Below, piece after piece: positions 26,122-34,967 of a stretch of 64,000 nt of DNA. Every line of letters begins with the position of its first letter. Position 1 is the stretch's first letter. Made by a program: the position numbers and the translations under genes. The stretch comes from Mycolicibacterium mageritense (GTDB lineage Bacteria; Actinomycetota; Actinomycetes; Mycobacteriales; Mycobacteriaceae): assembly GCF_010727475.1 (NCBI RefSeq), contig NZ_AP022567.1, positions 7,812,001 to 7,876,000 on the forward strand, in the 5' to 3' direction. A model generated the notes under the pieces. That model had not been told where the DNA came from. It did no database searches and saw nothing but the letters and a program-made list of their open reading frames with translations.

Positions 26122-28173
26122 TCAGCCCTCGGGGATCTCCCGCTCGATCTCGTCGAGCCAGATGCGGGCCGACATGTCCGACGGCGCCCGCCAGTCCCCG
26201 CGCGGCGACAGCGACCCACCGTGGGACACCTTCGGGCCGTTGGGCAGGGCCGACCGCTTGAATTGCGAGAACGAGTAGAACCGCTGCGCGAACACCTGCA
26301 GCCAGTGCCGGATCTCCTTGAGCGAGTAAGCCGGTCGCTTGTCCTCGGGGAATCCGGCAGGCCAGTCGCCCAGCGCGGGATCGTGCCACGCATGCCACGC
26401 CAGGAATGCGACCTTCGACGGGCGGAATCCGTAGCGCAGCACCTGGAACAGTGAGAAGTCCTGCAGCACATACGGGCCGACCTTGGCCTCGCTGCTCTGG
26501 ATCTCCTCGTCCTCGCCGGTGGGAACCAGCTCGGGGGTGATCTCGGTGTCCAGCACGGACTGCAGGATCTCGTTCACCTCGGGGCCGAACTGGTCCGACG
26601 AGATCACCCACCGGATCAGATGCTGGATCAGGGTTTTCGGCACCCCGCCGTTGACGTTGTAGTGCGACATCTGGTCGCCGACACCGTACGTCGACCAGCC
26701 CAGCGCGAGCTCGGACAGGTCACCGGTGCCCAGCACGATCCCGCCCCGCTGATTGGCCAGCCGGAACAGGTAATCGGTGCGCAGGCCCGCCTGCACATTC
26801 TCGAACGTGACGTCGTAGACCTTCTCGCCGCGGCCGAACGGGTGGTCCATCTCGGCGAGCATCAACTGCGCCGTCTGCTTGATGTCGATCTCTTCGAACG
26901 TGACGCCCAATGCGCGGCTCAGCCGGATCGCGTTGTTCTTGGTCCGGTCGCCGGTGGCGAAGCCGGGCAGGGTGAACGCGAGAATGTCGCTGCGCGGCCG
27001 GTTCTCGCGGTCCATGGCGCGCGCCGCGACGATCAGCGCGTGCGTCGAGTCGAGGCCGCCGGACACGCCGATCACGACCTTCGGGAAGTTCAGCGCCCGC
27101 AGCCGCTGCTCCAGGCCCGACACCTGGATGTTGTAGGCCTCGTAGCAATCCTGTTGCAGCCGGGACGGATCGGCCGGCACGAACGGAAAACGCTCGATCT
27201 CGCGCAGCAACCCGACATCGCCGTCCGGCGGGTCGAGCTGGAACTCGACGCGCCGGAACGCGTCGGTCGCGGCCCGGAAGTGCCTGGCGTTGTCGTCGAA
27301 CGTGCCCATCCGCAACCGCTCCGAGCGCAGCAACTCCAGGTCGACGTCGGCCACCGAGCGTCGCTCCCCGCGCGGGAACCGCTCGCTCTCGGCGAGCAGC
27401 TGGCCGTTCTCCCAGATCATCGTCTGGCCGTCCCACGCCAGGTCGGTGGTCGACTCGCCTTCCCCGGCTGCGGCATACACATAGGCCGCCAGGCAGCGCG
27501 ACGAGGCCGACCGGGCGAGCAGACACCGGTCCTCGGCGCGACCCACCGTGATGGGGCTGCCCGACAGGTTGGCCAGCACGGTCGCGCCGGCCAGCGCGGC
27601 CTGCGCGCTCGGCGGCACGGGCACGAACATGTCCTCGCAGATCTCGACGTGCAGCACGAAGCCGGGCAGGTCCGACGCCGTGAACAAGAGGTCAGGACCG
27701 AACGGCACGTCGGCGCCTGCGACGCGGATACTTCCCGTCATGTCGTCGCCCGGGGCCATCTGCCTGCGCTCGTAGAACTCGCGGTAGGTCGGCAGATACG
27801 ACTTCGGCACCACCCCGAGGATCGCGCCGCGGTGGATCACCACCGCGGTGTTGTAGACGCGGTGGCGGTGCCGCAGCGGCGCCCCGACCACCAGGACGGG
27901 CAGCAGCACGGCCGACGCCGCGACGATCTCGACCAGGGCTTCCTCGACCGAATCCAGCAGCGTGTCCTGCAGCAGGATGTCGTCGATCGAATAACCCGAC
28001 AGCGTGAGCTCGGGGAACACCGCGAGCGCGACGTTGTCGTCGTGGCAGTCCCTGGCCATCCTCAGCACCGATTCGGCGTTGGCAGGTGGGTCGCCGAGTG
28101 CGGTGTGGTGGGTGCAGGCAGCGACCCGCACGAAGCCCTGGTGGTACGCCGAGTAGAAGTCCATCGCGTTCAT
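26122..28173 (-). CDS. nadE: Glutamine-dependent NAD(+) synthetase
   Basis: A 683-residue two-domain enzyme making NAD from deamido-NAD, ATP and glutamine. The N-terminal nitrilase-type glutaminase (about residues 1-310) has the Glu of FPELTLSGYS, the Lys region VPKSYLPTYREF and the catalytic Cys in HVEICEDMFVP (about residue 178). The synthetase domain (about 340-660) has the P-loop IGVSGGLDSTHALIVA (about residues 367-382) and GTGDLSELALGW. The size matches the mycobacterial enzyme. It completes the NAD pathway represented by nadD in this window. Confidence 0.97.
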   Translation of the reverse strand: MNAMDFYSAYHQGFVRVAACTHHTALGDPPANAESVLRMARDCHDDNVALAVFPELTLSGYSIDDILLQDTLLDSVEEALVEIVAASAVLLPVLVVGAPLRHRHRVYNTAVVIHRGAILGVVPKSYLPTYREFYERRQMAPGDDMTGSIRVAGADVPFGPDLLFTASDLPGFVLHVEICEDMFVPVPPSAQAALAGATVLANLSGSPITVGRAEDRCLLARSASSRCLAAYVYAAAGEGESTTDLAWDGQTMIWENGQLLAESERFPRGERRSVADVDLELLRSERLRMGTFDDNARHFRAATDAFRRVEFQLDPPDGDVGLLREIERFPFVPADPSRLQQDCYEAYNIQVSGLEQRLRALNFPKVVIGVSGGLDSTHALIVAARAMDRENRPRSDILAFTLPGFATGDRTKNNAIRLSRALGVTFEEIDIKQTAQLMLAEMDHPFGRGEKVYDVTFENVQAGLRTDYLFRLANQRGGIVLGTGDLSELALGWSTYGVGDQMSHYNVNGGVPKTLIQHLIRWVISSDQFGPEVNEILQSVLDTEITPELVPTGEDEEIQSSEAKVGPYVLQDFSLFQVLRYGFRPSKVAFLAWHAWHDPALGDWPAGFPEDKRPAYSLKEIRHWLQVFAQRFYSFSQFKRSALPNGPKVSHGGSLSPRGDWRAPSDMSARIWLDEIEREIPEG

Positions 28174-28220
28174 TGTCGCCCGAGAAGTGTCAAGAACGGG
28201 TGACGGGGTATCAACACTTG

Positions 28221-28757
28221 ATGAGCGATACCGCCGTTCTCGTCATCGACATGCTCAACGCCTACGAGCACGAAGACGCCGAAGAGCTCGCTGCCAACGT
28301 CACCGGGATCATCGAACCGCTCGCCAAACTGGTCGCGACCGCGAAGGGACGCGACGACGTCGACCTGATCTACGTCAACGACAACTACGGCGATTTCACC
28401 GCGGACTTCAGCGACCTCGTGCGTGCGGCGCTCGACGGCGCGCGGCCGGATCTGGTGCAGCCGATCGTCCCCGAGGACGGCTGCCGGGTGTTGACCAAGG
28501 TGCGGCACAGCGCGTTCTACGCGACCGCGCTGGACTATCTGCTGGGCCGGCTGGGAACCCGCCGGGTGGTGCTGACCGGGCAGGTCACCGAACAGTGCAT
28601 CCTCTACAGCGCGTTGGACGCCTATGTCCGGCATCTGGAGGTCGTCGTCCCGCAGGACGCGGTCGCCCATATCGATCCGCAGCTGGGCCAGGCCGCGCTG
28701 CGGATGATGCAGCGCAACATGAGCGCCGACATCGTGCCTGCCGCGCAATGCTTGTGA
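28221..28757 (+). CDS. Isochorismatase-like cysteine hydrolase
   Basis: A 178-residue protein of the isochorismatase/nicotinamidase superfamily. AVLVIDMLNAYEH gives the catalytic Asp (about residue 10), TKVRHSAFYAT the catalytic Lys (about residue 90), and VVLTGQVTEQCILYSALDAY the nucleophile Cys (about residue 125). Nicotinamidase metal ligands are not convincingly present, so the amide or ester substrate is unknown. It diverges from nadE by 47 bp, and its stop is overlapped by the sirtuin start, an arrangement hinting at NAD or deacylation metabolism, which is inference. Confidence 0.87.
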   Translation: MSDTAVLVIDMLNAYEHEDAEELAANVTGIIEPLAKLVATAKGRDDVDLIYVNDNYGDFTADFSDLVRAALDGARPDLVQPIVPEDGCRVLTKVRHSAFYATALDYLLGRLGTRRVVLTGQVTEQCILYSALDAYVRHLEVVVPQDAVAHIDPQLGQAALRMMQRNMSADIVPAAQCL

Positions 28758-29626
28758 GCCCGGCCGCGCCTATCCTCGTTGACGTGGATGCCCCCGAACT
28801 CGTCGCCCTGCTGCAAGGACGCCGGGTCGCGGTGCTCACCGGTGCGGGCATGTCGACGGATTCCGGCATCCCGGACTACCGCGGACCGGATTCCCCGCCG
28901 AGCAATCCGATGACCATCCGGCAGTTCACGGCCGACGCGGCGTTCCGGCAGCGGTACTGGGCCCGCAACCACGTCGGCTGGCGGCACATGGACCTGACCA
29001 TGCCCAACGCGGGCCACCGCGCACTGGCCACGCTGGAGTCCGCCGGCGTGGTGACGGGTCTGATCACGCAGAACGTGGACTTGCTGCACACCAAGGCCGG
29101 CAGCCGCGCCGTGGTGAACCTGCACGGCACCTATGCGCAGGTGGTGTGCCTGCGGTGCGGCCACACCATGACGCGGGCCGCGCTCGCCGACGAACTGGAA
29201 CTCCTCAACCCGGGCTTTCTCGAGCGGGCGGAGCAGGTCGGCGGGATCGCGGTGGCCCCTGATGCCGACGCGGTCGTGACCGATACCGCAACGTTCCGCT
29301 ATCTCGACTGCCCGGCCTGCGGCGGCATGCTCAAACCCGACATCGTGTATTTCGGCGAGAACGTGCCGAAAGAGCGTGTGGAACGGGCATATTCACTCGT
29401 CGACACGGCAGACGCCCTACTGGTCGCCGGATCGTCGCTGACGGTGTATTCGGGCTACCGGTTCGTGCGGCACGCCGTCGCCCGCGGCATGCCCGTCGCG
29501 ATCATCAATCGAGGGCCGACGCGCGGTGACGAACTCGCGACCGTGAAGATCGACGCGGGATGTTCGGAGCTGCTGACCCTGCTGGCCGGCGAACTCACGA
29601 GAACGTACACGGCATCGCTCGGATAG
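28754..29626 (+). CDS. Sir2 family NAD-dependent protein deacylase
   Basis: A 290-residue sirtuin. NAD-binding GAGMSTDSGIPDYRGPDSPP (about residues 27-46), the TQNVDLLHTKAGS block, the catalytic His of LHGTYAQVVCLRCG (about residue 118), and two zinc Cys pairs (CLRC and CPAC) are intact. The long insert before the second Cys pair is typical of the class II/SIRT4-like group. The start is uncertain: ATG 28748, GTG 28754 (GTGA overlap with the preceding stop, preferred) or GTG 28784. It is coupled to the isochorismatase-like gene and overlaps the convergent P450 by 32 bp. Confidence 0.88.
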   Translation: MSPAAPILVDVDAPELVALLQGRRVAVLTGAGMSTDSGIPDYRGPDSPPSNPMTIRQFTADAAFRQRYWARNHVGWRHMDLTMPNAGHRALATLESAGVVTGLITQNVDLLHTKAGSRAVVNLHGTYAQVVCLRCGHTMTRAALADELELLNPGFLERAEQVGGIAVAPDADAVVTDTATFRYLDCPACGGMLKPDIVYFGENVPKERVERAYSLVDTADALLVAGSSLTVYSGYRFVRHAVARGMPVAIINRGPTRGDELATVKIDAGCSELLTLLAGELTRTYTASLG

Positions 29627-30866
29627 CGTGCACGAAATTGCCCTGCAGATAAGCGGGTTCACCGGCAGCGAGGTCGGGCAGCTGGTGCAGCAGCTCACCG
29701 AAGATCGCGCGCAGCTGCGTCCTGGCGACATGCGCCCCCAGGCAGAAGTGCCGTCCGCCACCGCCGAAACCGAGGTGCGGGTTGGGCTTACGGCTCAGGT
29801 CGAACACCTCCGGGTGGTCGAACACCTCGGTGTCCCAGTTGCCTGACGCGTAGAACATCACGACCTTGTCACCCGCGGCGATCTGCTGTCCGCCGAGTTC
29901 GACATCGACCGCGGCGGTGCGGCGGAACGTCATCACCGGCGTCGCCCACCGGACGAACTCCTCGACTGCTCCGCCGATCCGATCGTCGAAATCTTCCATG
30001 AGCCAGGCTCTTTGGTCGGGGTGGTCGGTGAGCGCCTTGAGCGCGTGGCTGGTGGCCTGGCGCGTGGTGTCGTTGCCCGCGACCGCGAGCAGCACGAAGA
30101 AGGCGGCCACCTCGGCGTCGGTCAGCCGGTCACCGTCGACCTCGGCGTGCACCAGAGCGCTGATCAGGTCGGTGCCGGGGTTCTCGCGACGGTCGGCAGC
30201 CAGCTGATTGGCCACCTGATGCAGGTAGAACTGGTTGGCCACCAGCACTTCCAGCGCATTGCGGCCGTCGAGGTAGATCGGATCGGCCCACGACACCAAA
30301 GCGTCGGCGGCATGGGCGACCTGCTGGCGCTCGGATTCGGGGATACCGACCATGTCGGACAGCGTGCGGATGGGCAGTTCCTTGGCGCACTGCTCGACGA
30401 AGTCGACACCGCTGCCCGCAGCCTTGAGCTCCGCCACGATGGCCCTGGCGTTGTCCTTGATCGACGTCTCGATGCGGGCGACCTGCCGTGGCGTGAACGC
30501 CGAGTGCACGAGCTTGCGGATCAGCGTGTGGCGCGGCGCGTCCATCGCCAGAAACGACTGCGAAGCCTCGAGCAGCTCCTCGGGCACGCTGTCGAACAGC
30601 ACGCCCTTGCCCGAGAGGAATGTCTCGCTGTCCCGGCTGACGGTGAGGATCTCGGCGTGGCGGGTGACGGCCCAGAACCCGGGATCCTCGGGATCGGGCA
30701 TAAGCGTCTCCTCGACCGGCCGGTGCCAGCTGACCGGCCGCTCCGCGCGCAACTGCGCGAAGGACTTCTCGCGTTCGGCGGCGGTGGTGGACCAGAAGGC
30801 CTTCGAGGAGATGTCGATCGGATCGTACGGACGCGACGACATCGTTGTGATCGGCGACACAGTCAT
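29595..30866 (-). CDS. Cytochrome P450
   Basis: A roughly 423-residue soluble bacterial P450. The I-helix oxygen-activation motif is LLAVAGNDTTRQATSHALKA (about residues 240-259), and the haem-thiolate loop is HLGFGGGGRHFCLGAHVAR with the axial Cys (about residue 370). FDLSRKPNPH precedes the haem loop, as in mycobacterial CYP families acting on lipids or sterols. ATG 30866 was chosen; ATG 30842 is an alternative. It diverges from a TetR regulator across an inverted repeat that probably controls it. The electron-transfer partners are not adjacent. Confidence 0.93.
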   Translation of the reverse strand: MTVSPITTMSSRPYDPIDISSKAFWSTTAAEREKSFAQLRAERPVSWHRPVEETLMPDPEDPGFWAVTRHAEILTVSRDSETFLSGKGVLFDSVPEELLEASQSFLAMDAPRHTLIRKLVHSAFTPRQVARIETSIKDNARAIVAELKAAGSGVDFVEQCAKELPIRTLSDMVGIPESERQQVAHAADALVSWADPIYLDGRNALEVLVANQFYLHQVANQLAADRRENPGTDLISALVHAEVDGDRLTDAEVAAFFVLLAVAGNDTTRQATSHALKALTDHPDQRAWLMEDFDDRIGGAVEEFVRWATPVMTFRRTAAVDVELGGQQIAAGDKVVMFYASGNWDTEVFDHPEVFDLSRKPNPHLGFGGGGRHFCLGAHVARTQLRAIFGELLHQLPDLAAGEPAYLQGNFVHAIRAMPCTFS

Positions 30867-30882
30867 GAGGCTGACAATAAGT

Positions 30883-30899
30883 CTAGACACTATGTCTAG
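30883..30899. promoter_or_regulatory. Putative TetR operator between P450 and tetR
   Basis: CTAGACA at 30883-30889 and TGTCTAG at 30893-30899 form a perfect 7-bp inverted repeat with a 3-bp spacer. It lies in the interval between the P450 start (30866) and the TetR gene and overlaps an ATG at 30892, which argues that translation of tetR begins further downstream at 30934. The position fits autoregulation plus repression of the P450. Confidence 0.6.
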
Positions 30900-30933
30900 T
30901 CAAGATGTGCCAACGGCCGATACGCTGGTACGC

Positions 30934-31569
30934 ATGCCATCGGTGACCCGAAAGCCGCAGGCCAAGCGCGAGGAACGGCGCGAGCAGATCGAAAGGCAGT
31001 TGCTTGATGCCACCGATCGGCTCATGGCCGACGGCACCAGCTTCACCGAACTCAGTGTCGACAAACTCGCCACCGAGGCAGGCATCTCGCGCGCGAGCTT
31101 CTACATCTACTTCGAGGACAAGGGACATCTGCTGCGGCGGCTGGCCACTCAGGTCTTCGCGGATCTGACCCGCGATGCGCAGCAGTGGTGGGGTGTCGCG
31201 GGCCGTCACGATCCCGCCGATGTGCACGCCGCGATGTCGGCCATCATCTCGAGCTATCGCCGCCACCAGCCCGTGCTCATCGCGCTCAACGAGATGTCGG
31301 GCTACGACCCGCTGGTCGGCGAGACCTACCGCGAGTTGCTCACCGGCATCTCGGCACAGCTGACCCGCGTGATCGAATCGGGCCAGGCTGACGGGTCGAT
31401 CCGGGCGGGGCTACCGGCCGAGCCCACCGCGAGCGCGCTGACCTGGATGGTCGAACGCACCTGTCACGTCAATCTGCCGTCACAGCCCGCGTCCTACGAT
31501 GCCGAACTCGCCAAGACACTCACCGAGATCGTCTGGGGTGCACTGTATCTGGAGTCCGCCCAGCTGTGA
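30934..31569 (+). CDS. TetR/AcrR family transcriptional regulator
   Basis: A roughly 211-residue regulator. The TetR helix-turn-helix lies at about residues 20-65: LLDATDRLMADG, then VDKLATEAGISRASFYIYFE and DKGHLLRRLA. The C-terminal ligand-binding half ends in MVERTCHVNLP and EIVWGALYLE, similar to regulators next to mycobacterial P450 and lipid genes. The start is either ATG 30934 (chosen) or ATG 30892, which lies inside the palindromic operator. Divergent placement makes the P450 its likely target. The ligand is unknown. Confidence 0.88.
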   Translation: MPSVTRKPQAKREERREQIERQLLDATDRLMADGTSFTELSVDKLATEAGISRASFYIYFEDKGHLLRRLATQVFADLTRDAQQWWGVAGRHDPADVHAAMSAIISSYRRHQPVLIALNEMSGYDPLVGETYRELLTGISAQLTRVIESGQADGSIRAGLPAEPTASALTWMVERTCHVNLPSQPASYDAELAKTLTEIVWGALYLESAQL

Positions 31570-31618
31570 TTTGTGTGCGTTTATCGGCGGTGAGCGCCGG
31601 TGGACGCACACAAATCAC
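31566..31618. terminator. Long bidirectional hairpin between tetR and proB
   Basis: GTGATTTGTGTGCGT at 31566-31580 is the exact complement of 31604-31618. Pairing continues inward through CGGCG/CGCCG and three G-T wobbles to a 5-base loop at 31590-31594, giving a stem of about 24 pairs. It contains the tetR stop codon and ends one base before the proB stop, so it serves both convergent genes. A terminator role is likely; the high perfection also resembles a dispersed intergenic repeat. Confidence 0.6.
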
Positions 31619-32719
31619 TCAGGTGGCGACCAGGTCGTCGGCGTGCACGGCCGGCCTGCGCATCTCGGCGGGCAGGTCCGGGGTCGAGCGGCCGATGATG
31701 CCTGCCAGCTCCGACGCCTCATACGCGACCACACCCCGCGCGACGGTCCGCCCGTCAAGCGCCCGCAGGTCGACGACATCGCCACCGTGGAATCGCCCTG
31801 ACACCTCGGTGATTCCGGCAGGCAGCAGCGACCGGCGTTGCTTGACCACCGCGCGCACCGCACCGTCGTCGAGGGTCAGCACCCCCGCCGACTCGGCCGC
31901 ATACCGCACCCAGAACCGCCGCGCCGACATACGTTCGGGACGCGGCGCGAACACCGTGCCCACCGACGCGTCGTCGAGCGCGGCCGCCGCGTCCGAGGCC
32001 GCCGCCAGCAGCACGGGCACCCCGGCGTCGGCCGCAAGAAGAGCCGACGACAGCTTCGACGCCATTCCGCCGGTGCCCAGGTGGCTGCCGCGGCCGGCCA
32101 CCACACCGTCGAGATCACCCTGGGCGGCCACCTCGGGAATGAAGCGCGCGTTGCCTTTTCGGGGATCCGAATCGTAGAGCCCGTCGATGTCGGAGAGCAG
32201 GATCAGCGCATCCGCGCCGACCAGTTGGGCCACCAAAGCCGACAGCCGGTCATTGTCGCCGAATCGGATCTCGTTGGTGGCCACGGTGTCGTTCTCGTTG
32301 ACGATCGCGACCGCGTGCAGTGCCCGCAACCGGTCCAGGGTGCGCTGGGCGTTGTTGTGCTGCACGCGCATCGAGATGTCGTGTGCGGTCAGCAACACCT
32401 GGCCCACGGTGCGGTTGTACGCCGCGAATGCGGTGCTCCAGGCGTTGACCAGGGCCACCTGGCCCACGCTCGCGGCGGCCTGCTTGGTGGCGAGATCGGT
32501 CGGCCGCTTGGACAGCCGCAGCGGTTCGATACCCGCGGCGATGGCGCCCGACGACACGATCACCACGTCCGAGCCGGCTTTCATCCGGCCTTCGATGGCT
32601 TCGACCAGGCTGGCCAACCGGCCTGCGTCGAACACCCCGGACGGCGTGGTCAGTGCGGTGGTGCCGATCTTGACGACGACGCTGCGCGCGGTGCGCACAG
32701 CGTCGCGGTGCACACTCAC
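31619..32719 (-). CDS. proB: Glutamate 5-kinase
   Basis: A 366-residue two-domain enzyme that phosphorylates glutamate in the first step of proline synthesis. The amino acid kinase domain (about residues 1-260) has VVVKIGTTALTTPSG, VSSGAIAAGIEPL and FGDNDRLSALVAQLV. A C-terminal PUA domain (about 275-360) follows. Activity is normally feedback-inhibited by proline. Its start overlaps the obg stop by four bases. It ends at the long hairpin shared with tetR. Confidence 0.96.
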   Translation of the reverse strand: MSVHRDAVRTARSVVVKIGTTALTTPSGVFDAGRLASLVEAIEGRMKAGSDVVIVSSGAIAAGIEPLRLSKRPTDLATKQAAASVGQVALVNAWSTAFAAYNRTVGQVLLTAHDISMRVQHNNAQRTLDRLRALHAVAIVNENDTVATNEIRFGDNDRLSALVAQLVGADALILLSDIDGLYDSDPRKGNARFIPEVAAQGDLDGVVAGRGSHLGTGGMASKLSSALLAADAGVPVLLAAASDAAAALDDASVGTVFAPRPERMSARRFWVRYAAESAGVLTLDDGAVRAVVKQRRSLLPAGITEVSGRFHGGDVVDLRALDGRTVARGVVAYEASELAGIIGRSTPDLPAEMRRPAVHADDLVAT

Positions 32720-34170
32720 GATTCCTCACCGTCGTCGTGCTGACGGCGCCGTTCCTTTCGGGCGGCCTTGCGCTCGGCAGCGCCGACCCGGTCGCTCTGC
32801 TCCAGCCGCACGTCGGTGCCGCGGCCCGTCAACGGCACATCGACACCGGCCGGGGTCTGCGGTTCCCAGTCGAACGTCATGTCGCCGATCGTGACGGCGC
32901 AGCCGGGCTTGGCACCCAGCTTCAACAACTCGTCCTCGACCCCGAGGCGGGCCAGCCGGTCGCCCAGATAGCCGACGGCCTCGTCGTTGTTGAAATCGGT
33001 CTGCGCGATCCAGCGTTCCGGCCGAACGCCACGCACGATGAACCCGCCCTCGCCGTCGGACGACACGGTAAACCCGCTCTCGTCCACCGGGATCGGCCGG
33101 ATCACGGGGCGCCGCGGCGCCACCTCGGGCTGCGCGTCGCGGTAGGCCTTGACCATGTCCCACAGCGCAAAGGTCAAGGGGCGCAGGCCTTCCCGGGCGA
33201 CGGTCGAAACCTCGAAGACCGGCCAGCCGAACCGGCGGGCCACCTCGTCGCGGACGAAGTCGGCAAGTTCCCGCGCGTCGGGCACATCGATCTTGTTGAG
33301 CACCACCGCGCGCGGCCGCGACGCCAGGTCGCCCAGCGTCGAATCCCCCTGCAGCGTCGGCGTGTAGGAGGCCAATTCAGCCTCCAGCGCCTCGATGTCG
33401 GAGATCGGATCCCGGCCCGGCTCCATGGTCGCGCAGTCCACCACGTGCACCAGCACCGCGCACCGTTCCAGGTGACGCAGGAATTCCAGGCCAAGGCCAC
33501 GCCCTTCAGACGCGCCAGGAATGAGCCCAGGGACATCGGCGACCGTGAACGTGTTGTCGCCCGCCGACACCACACCCAGGTTGGGCACCAGAGTGGTGAA
33601 CGGGTAGTCGGCGATCTTGGGTTTGGCCGCCGAGATCGTGGACACCAGAGACGATTTCCCGGCCGACGGGAACCCGATCAGACCGACGTCGGCGACGGTC
33701 TTGAGTTCCAGGGTGAGATCGCGGGCCTGGCCCTTCTCCCCCAGCAGTGCGAAACCCGGTGCCTTGCGGGCCCGGGACGCCAACGCGGCGTTGCCGAGTC
33801 CGCCCCGACCGCCTGCGGCTGCTTCGAAACGGGTTCCCGCACCGACCAGGTCGGCCAGCATGCGGCCGTCCTCGTCGAGCACAACGGTGCCGTCGGGAAC
33901 CCGGACCTCAAGGTCCGTGCCCGCGGCACCGTCACGGTTGCTGCCCGCGCCCTGTTTCCCGGAGGGGGCAACGACATTGGGATGAAAATGGAAGTCCAGC
34001 AGGGTGTGCACCTGCGGATCGACGACGAGCACGACGCTGCCGCCGCGACCACCGTTGCCGCCGTCAGGCCCGCCGAGTGGCTTGAACTTCTCGCGGTGCA
34101 CTGAGGCGCAGCCATTGCCGCCGTTGCCGGCGCGCGCATGGATGACGACGCGGTCGACAAACCGGGGCAT
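32716..34170 (-). CDS. obg: GTPase Obg/CgtA
   Basis: A 484-residue essential GTPase linked to ribosome biogenesis. The glycine-rich Obg fold occupies residues 1-158. The G domain (about 160-335) has G1 GFPSAGKSS, G3 DVPGLIPGASEGRGLG and G4 NKID. The C-terminal OCT domain (about 355-435) precedes a basic tail with RKAARKERRRQH. A GGAAAGGA ribosome binding site precedes the ATG. Placement after rpmA and before proB is conserved in mycobacteria. Confidence 0.97.
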   Translation of the reverse strand: MPRFVDRVVIHARAGNGGNGCASVHREKFKPLGGPDGGNGGRGGSVVLVVDPQVHTLLDFHFHPNVVAPSGKQGAGSNRDGAAGTDLEVRVPDGTVVLDEDGRMLADLVGAGTRFEAAAGGRGGLGNAALASRARKAPGFALLGEKGQARDLTLELKTVADVGLIGFPSAGKSSLVSTISAAKPKIADYPFTTLVPNLGVVSAGDNTFTVADVPGLIPGASEGRGLGLEFLRHLERCAVLVHVVDCATMEPGRDPISDIEALEAELASYTPTLQGDSTLGDLASRPRAVVLNKIDVPDARELADFVRDEVARRFGWPVFEVSTVAREGLRPLTFALWDMVKAYRDAQPEVAPRRPVIRPIPVDESGFTVSSDGEGGFIVRGVRPERWIAQTDFNNDEAVGYLGDRLARLGVEDELLKLGAKPGCAVTIGDMTFDWEPQTPAGVDVPLTGRGTDVRLEQSDRVGAAERKAARKERRRQHDDGEES

Positions 34171-34186
34171 CGGACATCCTTTCCGT

Positions 34187-34241
34187 CGAATGTGAAGCTA
34201 TCGCGAAGTTCTATCGAGAACTCGCAGCTGCTTCACATTCG
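34187..34241 (-). terminator. Stem-loop between rpmA and obg
   Basis: CGAATGTGAAGC at 34187-34198 pairs perfectly with 34230-34241, and an inner GTTCT/AGAAC stem (34208-34212 with 34217-34221) forms inside it. The element fills most of the 91-bp gap between rpmA and obg. It lacks a clear U-tract on the minus strand, so partial termination or an RNA-processing site that sets the ribosomal protein to Obg ratio is as likely as full termination. Confidence 0.5.
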
Positions 34242-34261
34242 CGGGCGGTGTCCTCGAAGTC

Positions 34262-34528
34262 TCAGGCCTCCGGGCGCGGAACGGGAACGATGTTCACCAG
34301 TTTGCGTCCGCGCTTGGTGCCGAACTCGACGGCGCCGGGAGCGGTGGCGAACAGCGTGTCGTCACCGCCACGGCCGACGTTGACGCCGGGGTGGAAGTGG
34401 GTTCCGCGCTGACGGACGATGATCTCGCCCGCCTTGACGACCTGGCCGCCGAAGCGCTTGACGCCGAGCCGCTGTGCGGCTGATTCGCGGCCGTTACGAG
34501 AGCTGGAAGCGCCCTTCTTGTGTGCCAT
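34262..34528 (-). CDS. rpmA: 50S ribosomal protein L27
   Basis: An 88-residue bL27. The N-terminus MAHKKGASSSRNGRESAAQR is standard for the unprocessed form that places its tail near the peptidyl-transferase centre, followed by GVKRFGGQVVKAGEIIVRQR and FHPGVNVGRGGDDTLFA. It lies 13 bp downstream of rplU, in the conserved rplU-rpmA-obg order. Confidence 0.98.
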   Translation of the reverse strand: MAHKKGASSSRNGRESAAQRLGVKRFGGQVVKAGEIIVRQRGTHFHPGVNVGRGGDDTLFATAPGAVEFGTKRGRKLVNIVPVPRPEA

Positions 34529-34541
34529 ATCCGAACGCCTC

Positions 34542-34853
34542 CTACTTGATTCCGGTGACCTTGAGCACGGTCAGCTGCTGACGGTGCCCCTGGCGCTTGT
34601 GGTAGCCGGTCTTGTTCTTGAACTTATGGATGCGGATCTTCGGACCCTTGGTGTGCTCGAGCACCTCGCCGGTCACGGCGACCTTCGCCAGGTCGTCGGC
34701 CTTGGTGGTGACGTTGGCGCCATCGACGACCAGAGCCACGGGCAGCGAAACCGACGCACCGGGCTCGGAGTCGAGCTTCTCAACCTTCACCACGTCGCCG
34801 ACGGCAACCTTGTACTGCTTGCCGCCAGTCTTGACGATTGCGTATGTCGCCAT
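34542..34853 (-). CDS. rplU: 50S ribosomal protein L21
   Basis: A 103-residue bL21 with MATYAIVKTGGKQYKVAVGD at its start and the C-terminal FKNKTGYHKRQGHRQ signature. ATG 34853 has an AGAGGA ribosome binding site; longer in-frame extension is not conserved. The 158-bp leader up to the rne stop contains two strong stem-loops that may regulate the rplU-rpmA unit. Confidence 0.98.
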   Translation of the reverse strand: MATYAIVKTGGKQYKVAVGDVVKVEKLDSEPGASVSLPVALVVDGANVTTKADDLAKVAVTGEVLEHTKGPKIRIHKFKNKTGYHKRQGHRQQLTVLKVTGIK

Positions 34854-34916
34854 CGTGTCCTCTGCTCTTGCTCTGCGGGCGCGCGCTACCGGTCGGTGCG
34901 TGCGCGGGTCTTGGGT

Positions 34917-34933
34917 GGCGGGGAGACCCCGCC
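34917..34933 (-). promoter_or_regulatory. GC-rich hairpin in the rplU leader
   Basis: On the minus strand GGCGGGG-TCT-CCCCGCC is a perfect 7-bp stem with a three-base loop, 64-80 bases upstream of the rplU start codon. It may be part of an L21-type autoregulatory leader or an attenuator. No U-tract follows. Confidence 0.45.
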
Positions 34934-34967
34934 GTCGCCGGCCTGCGTCTGCAAGCTCTGACGACAA

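Noticed and set aside
30892..30933. tetR start at ATG 30892
   Set aside because: The codon lies inside the palindromic operator and there is no ribosome binding site; the start at 30934 was preferred, but the upstream one is not excluded.
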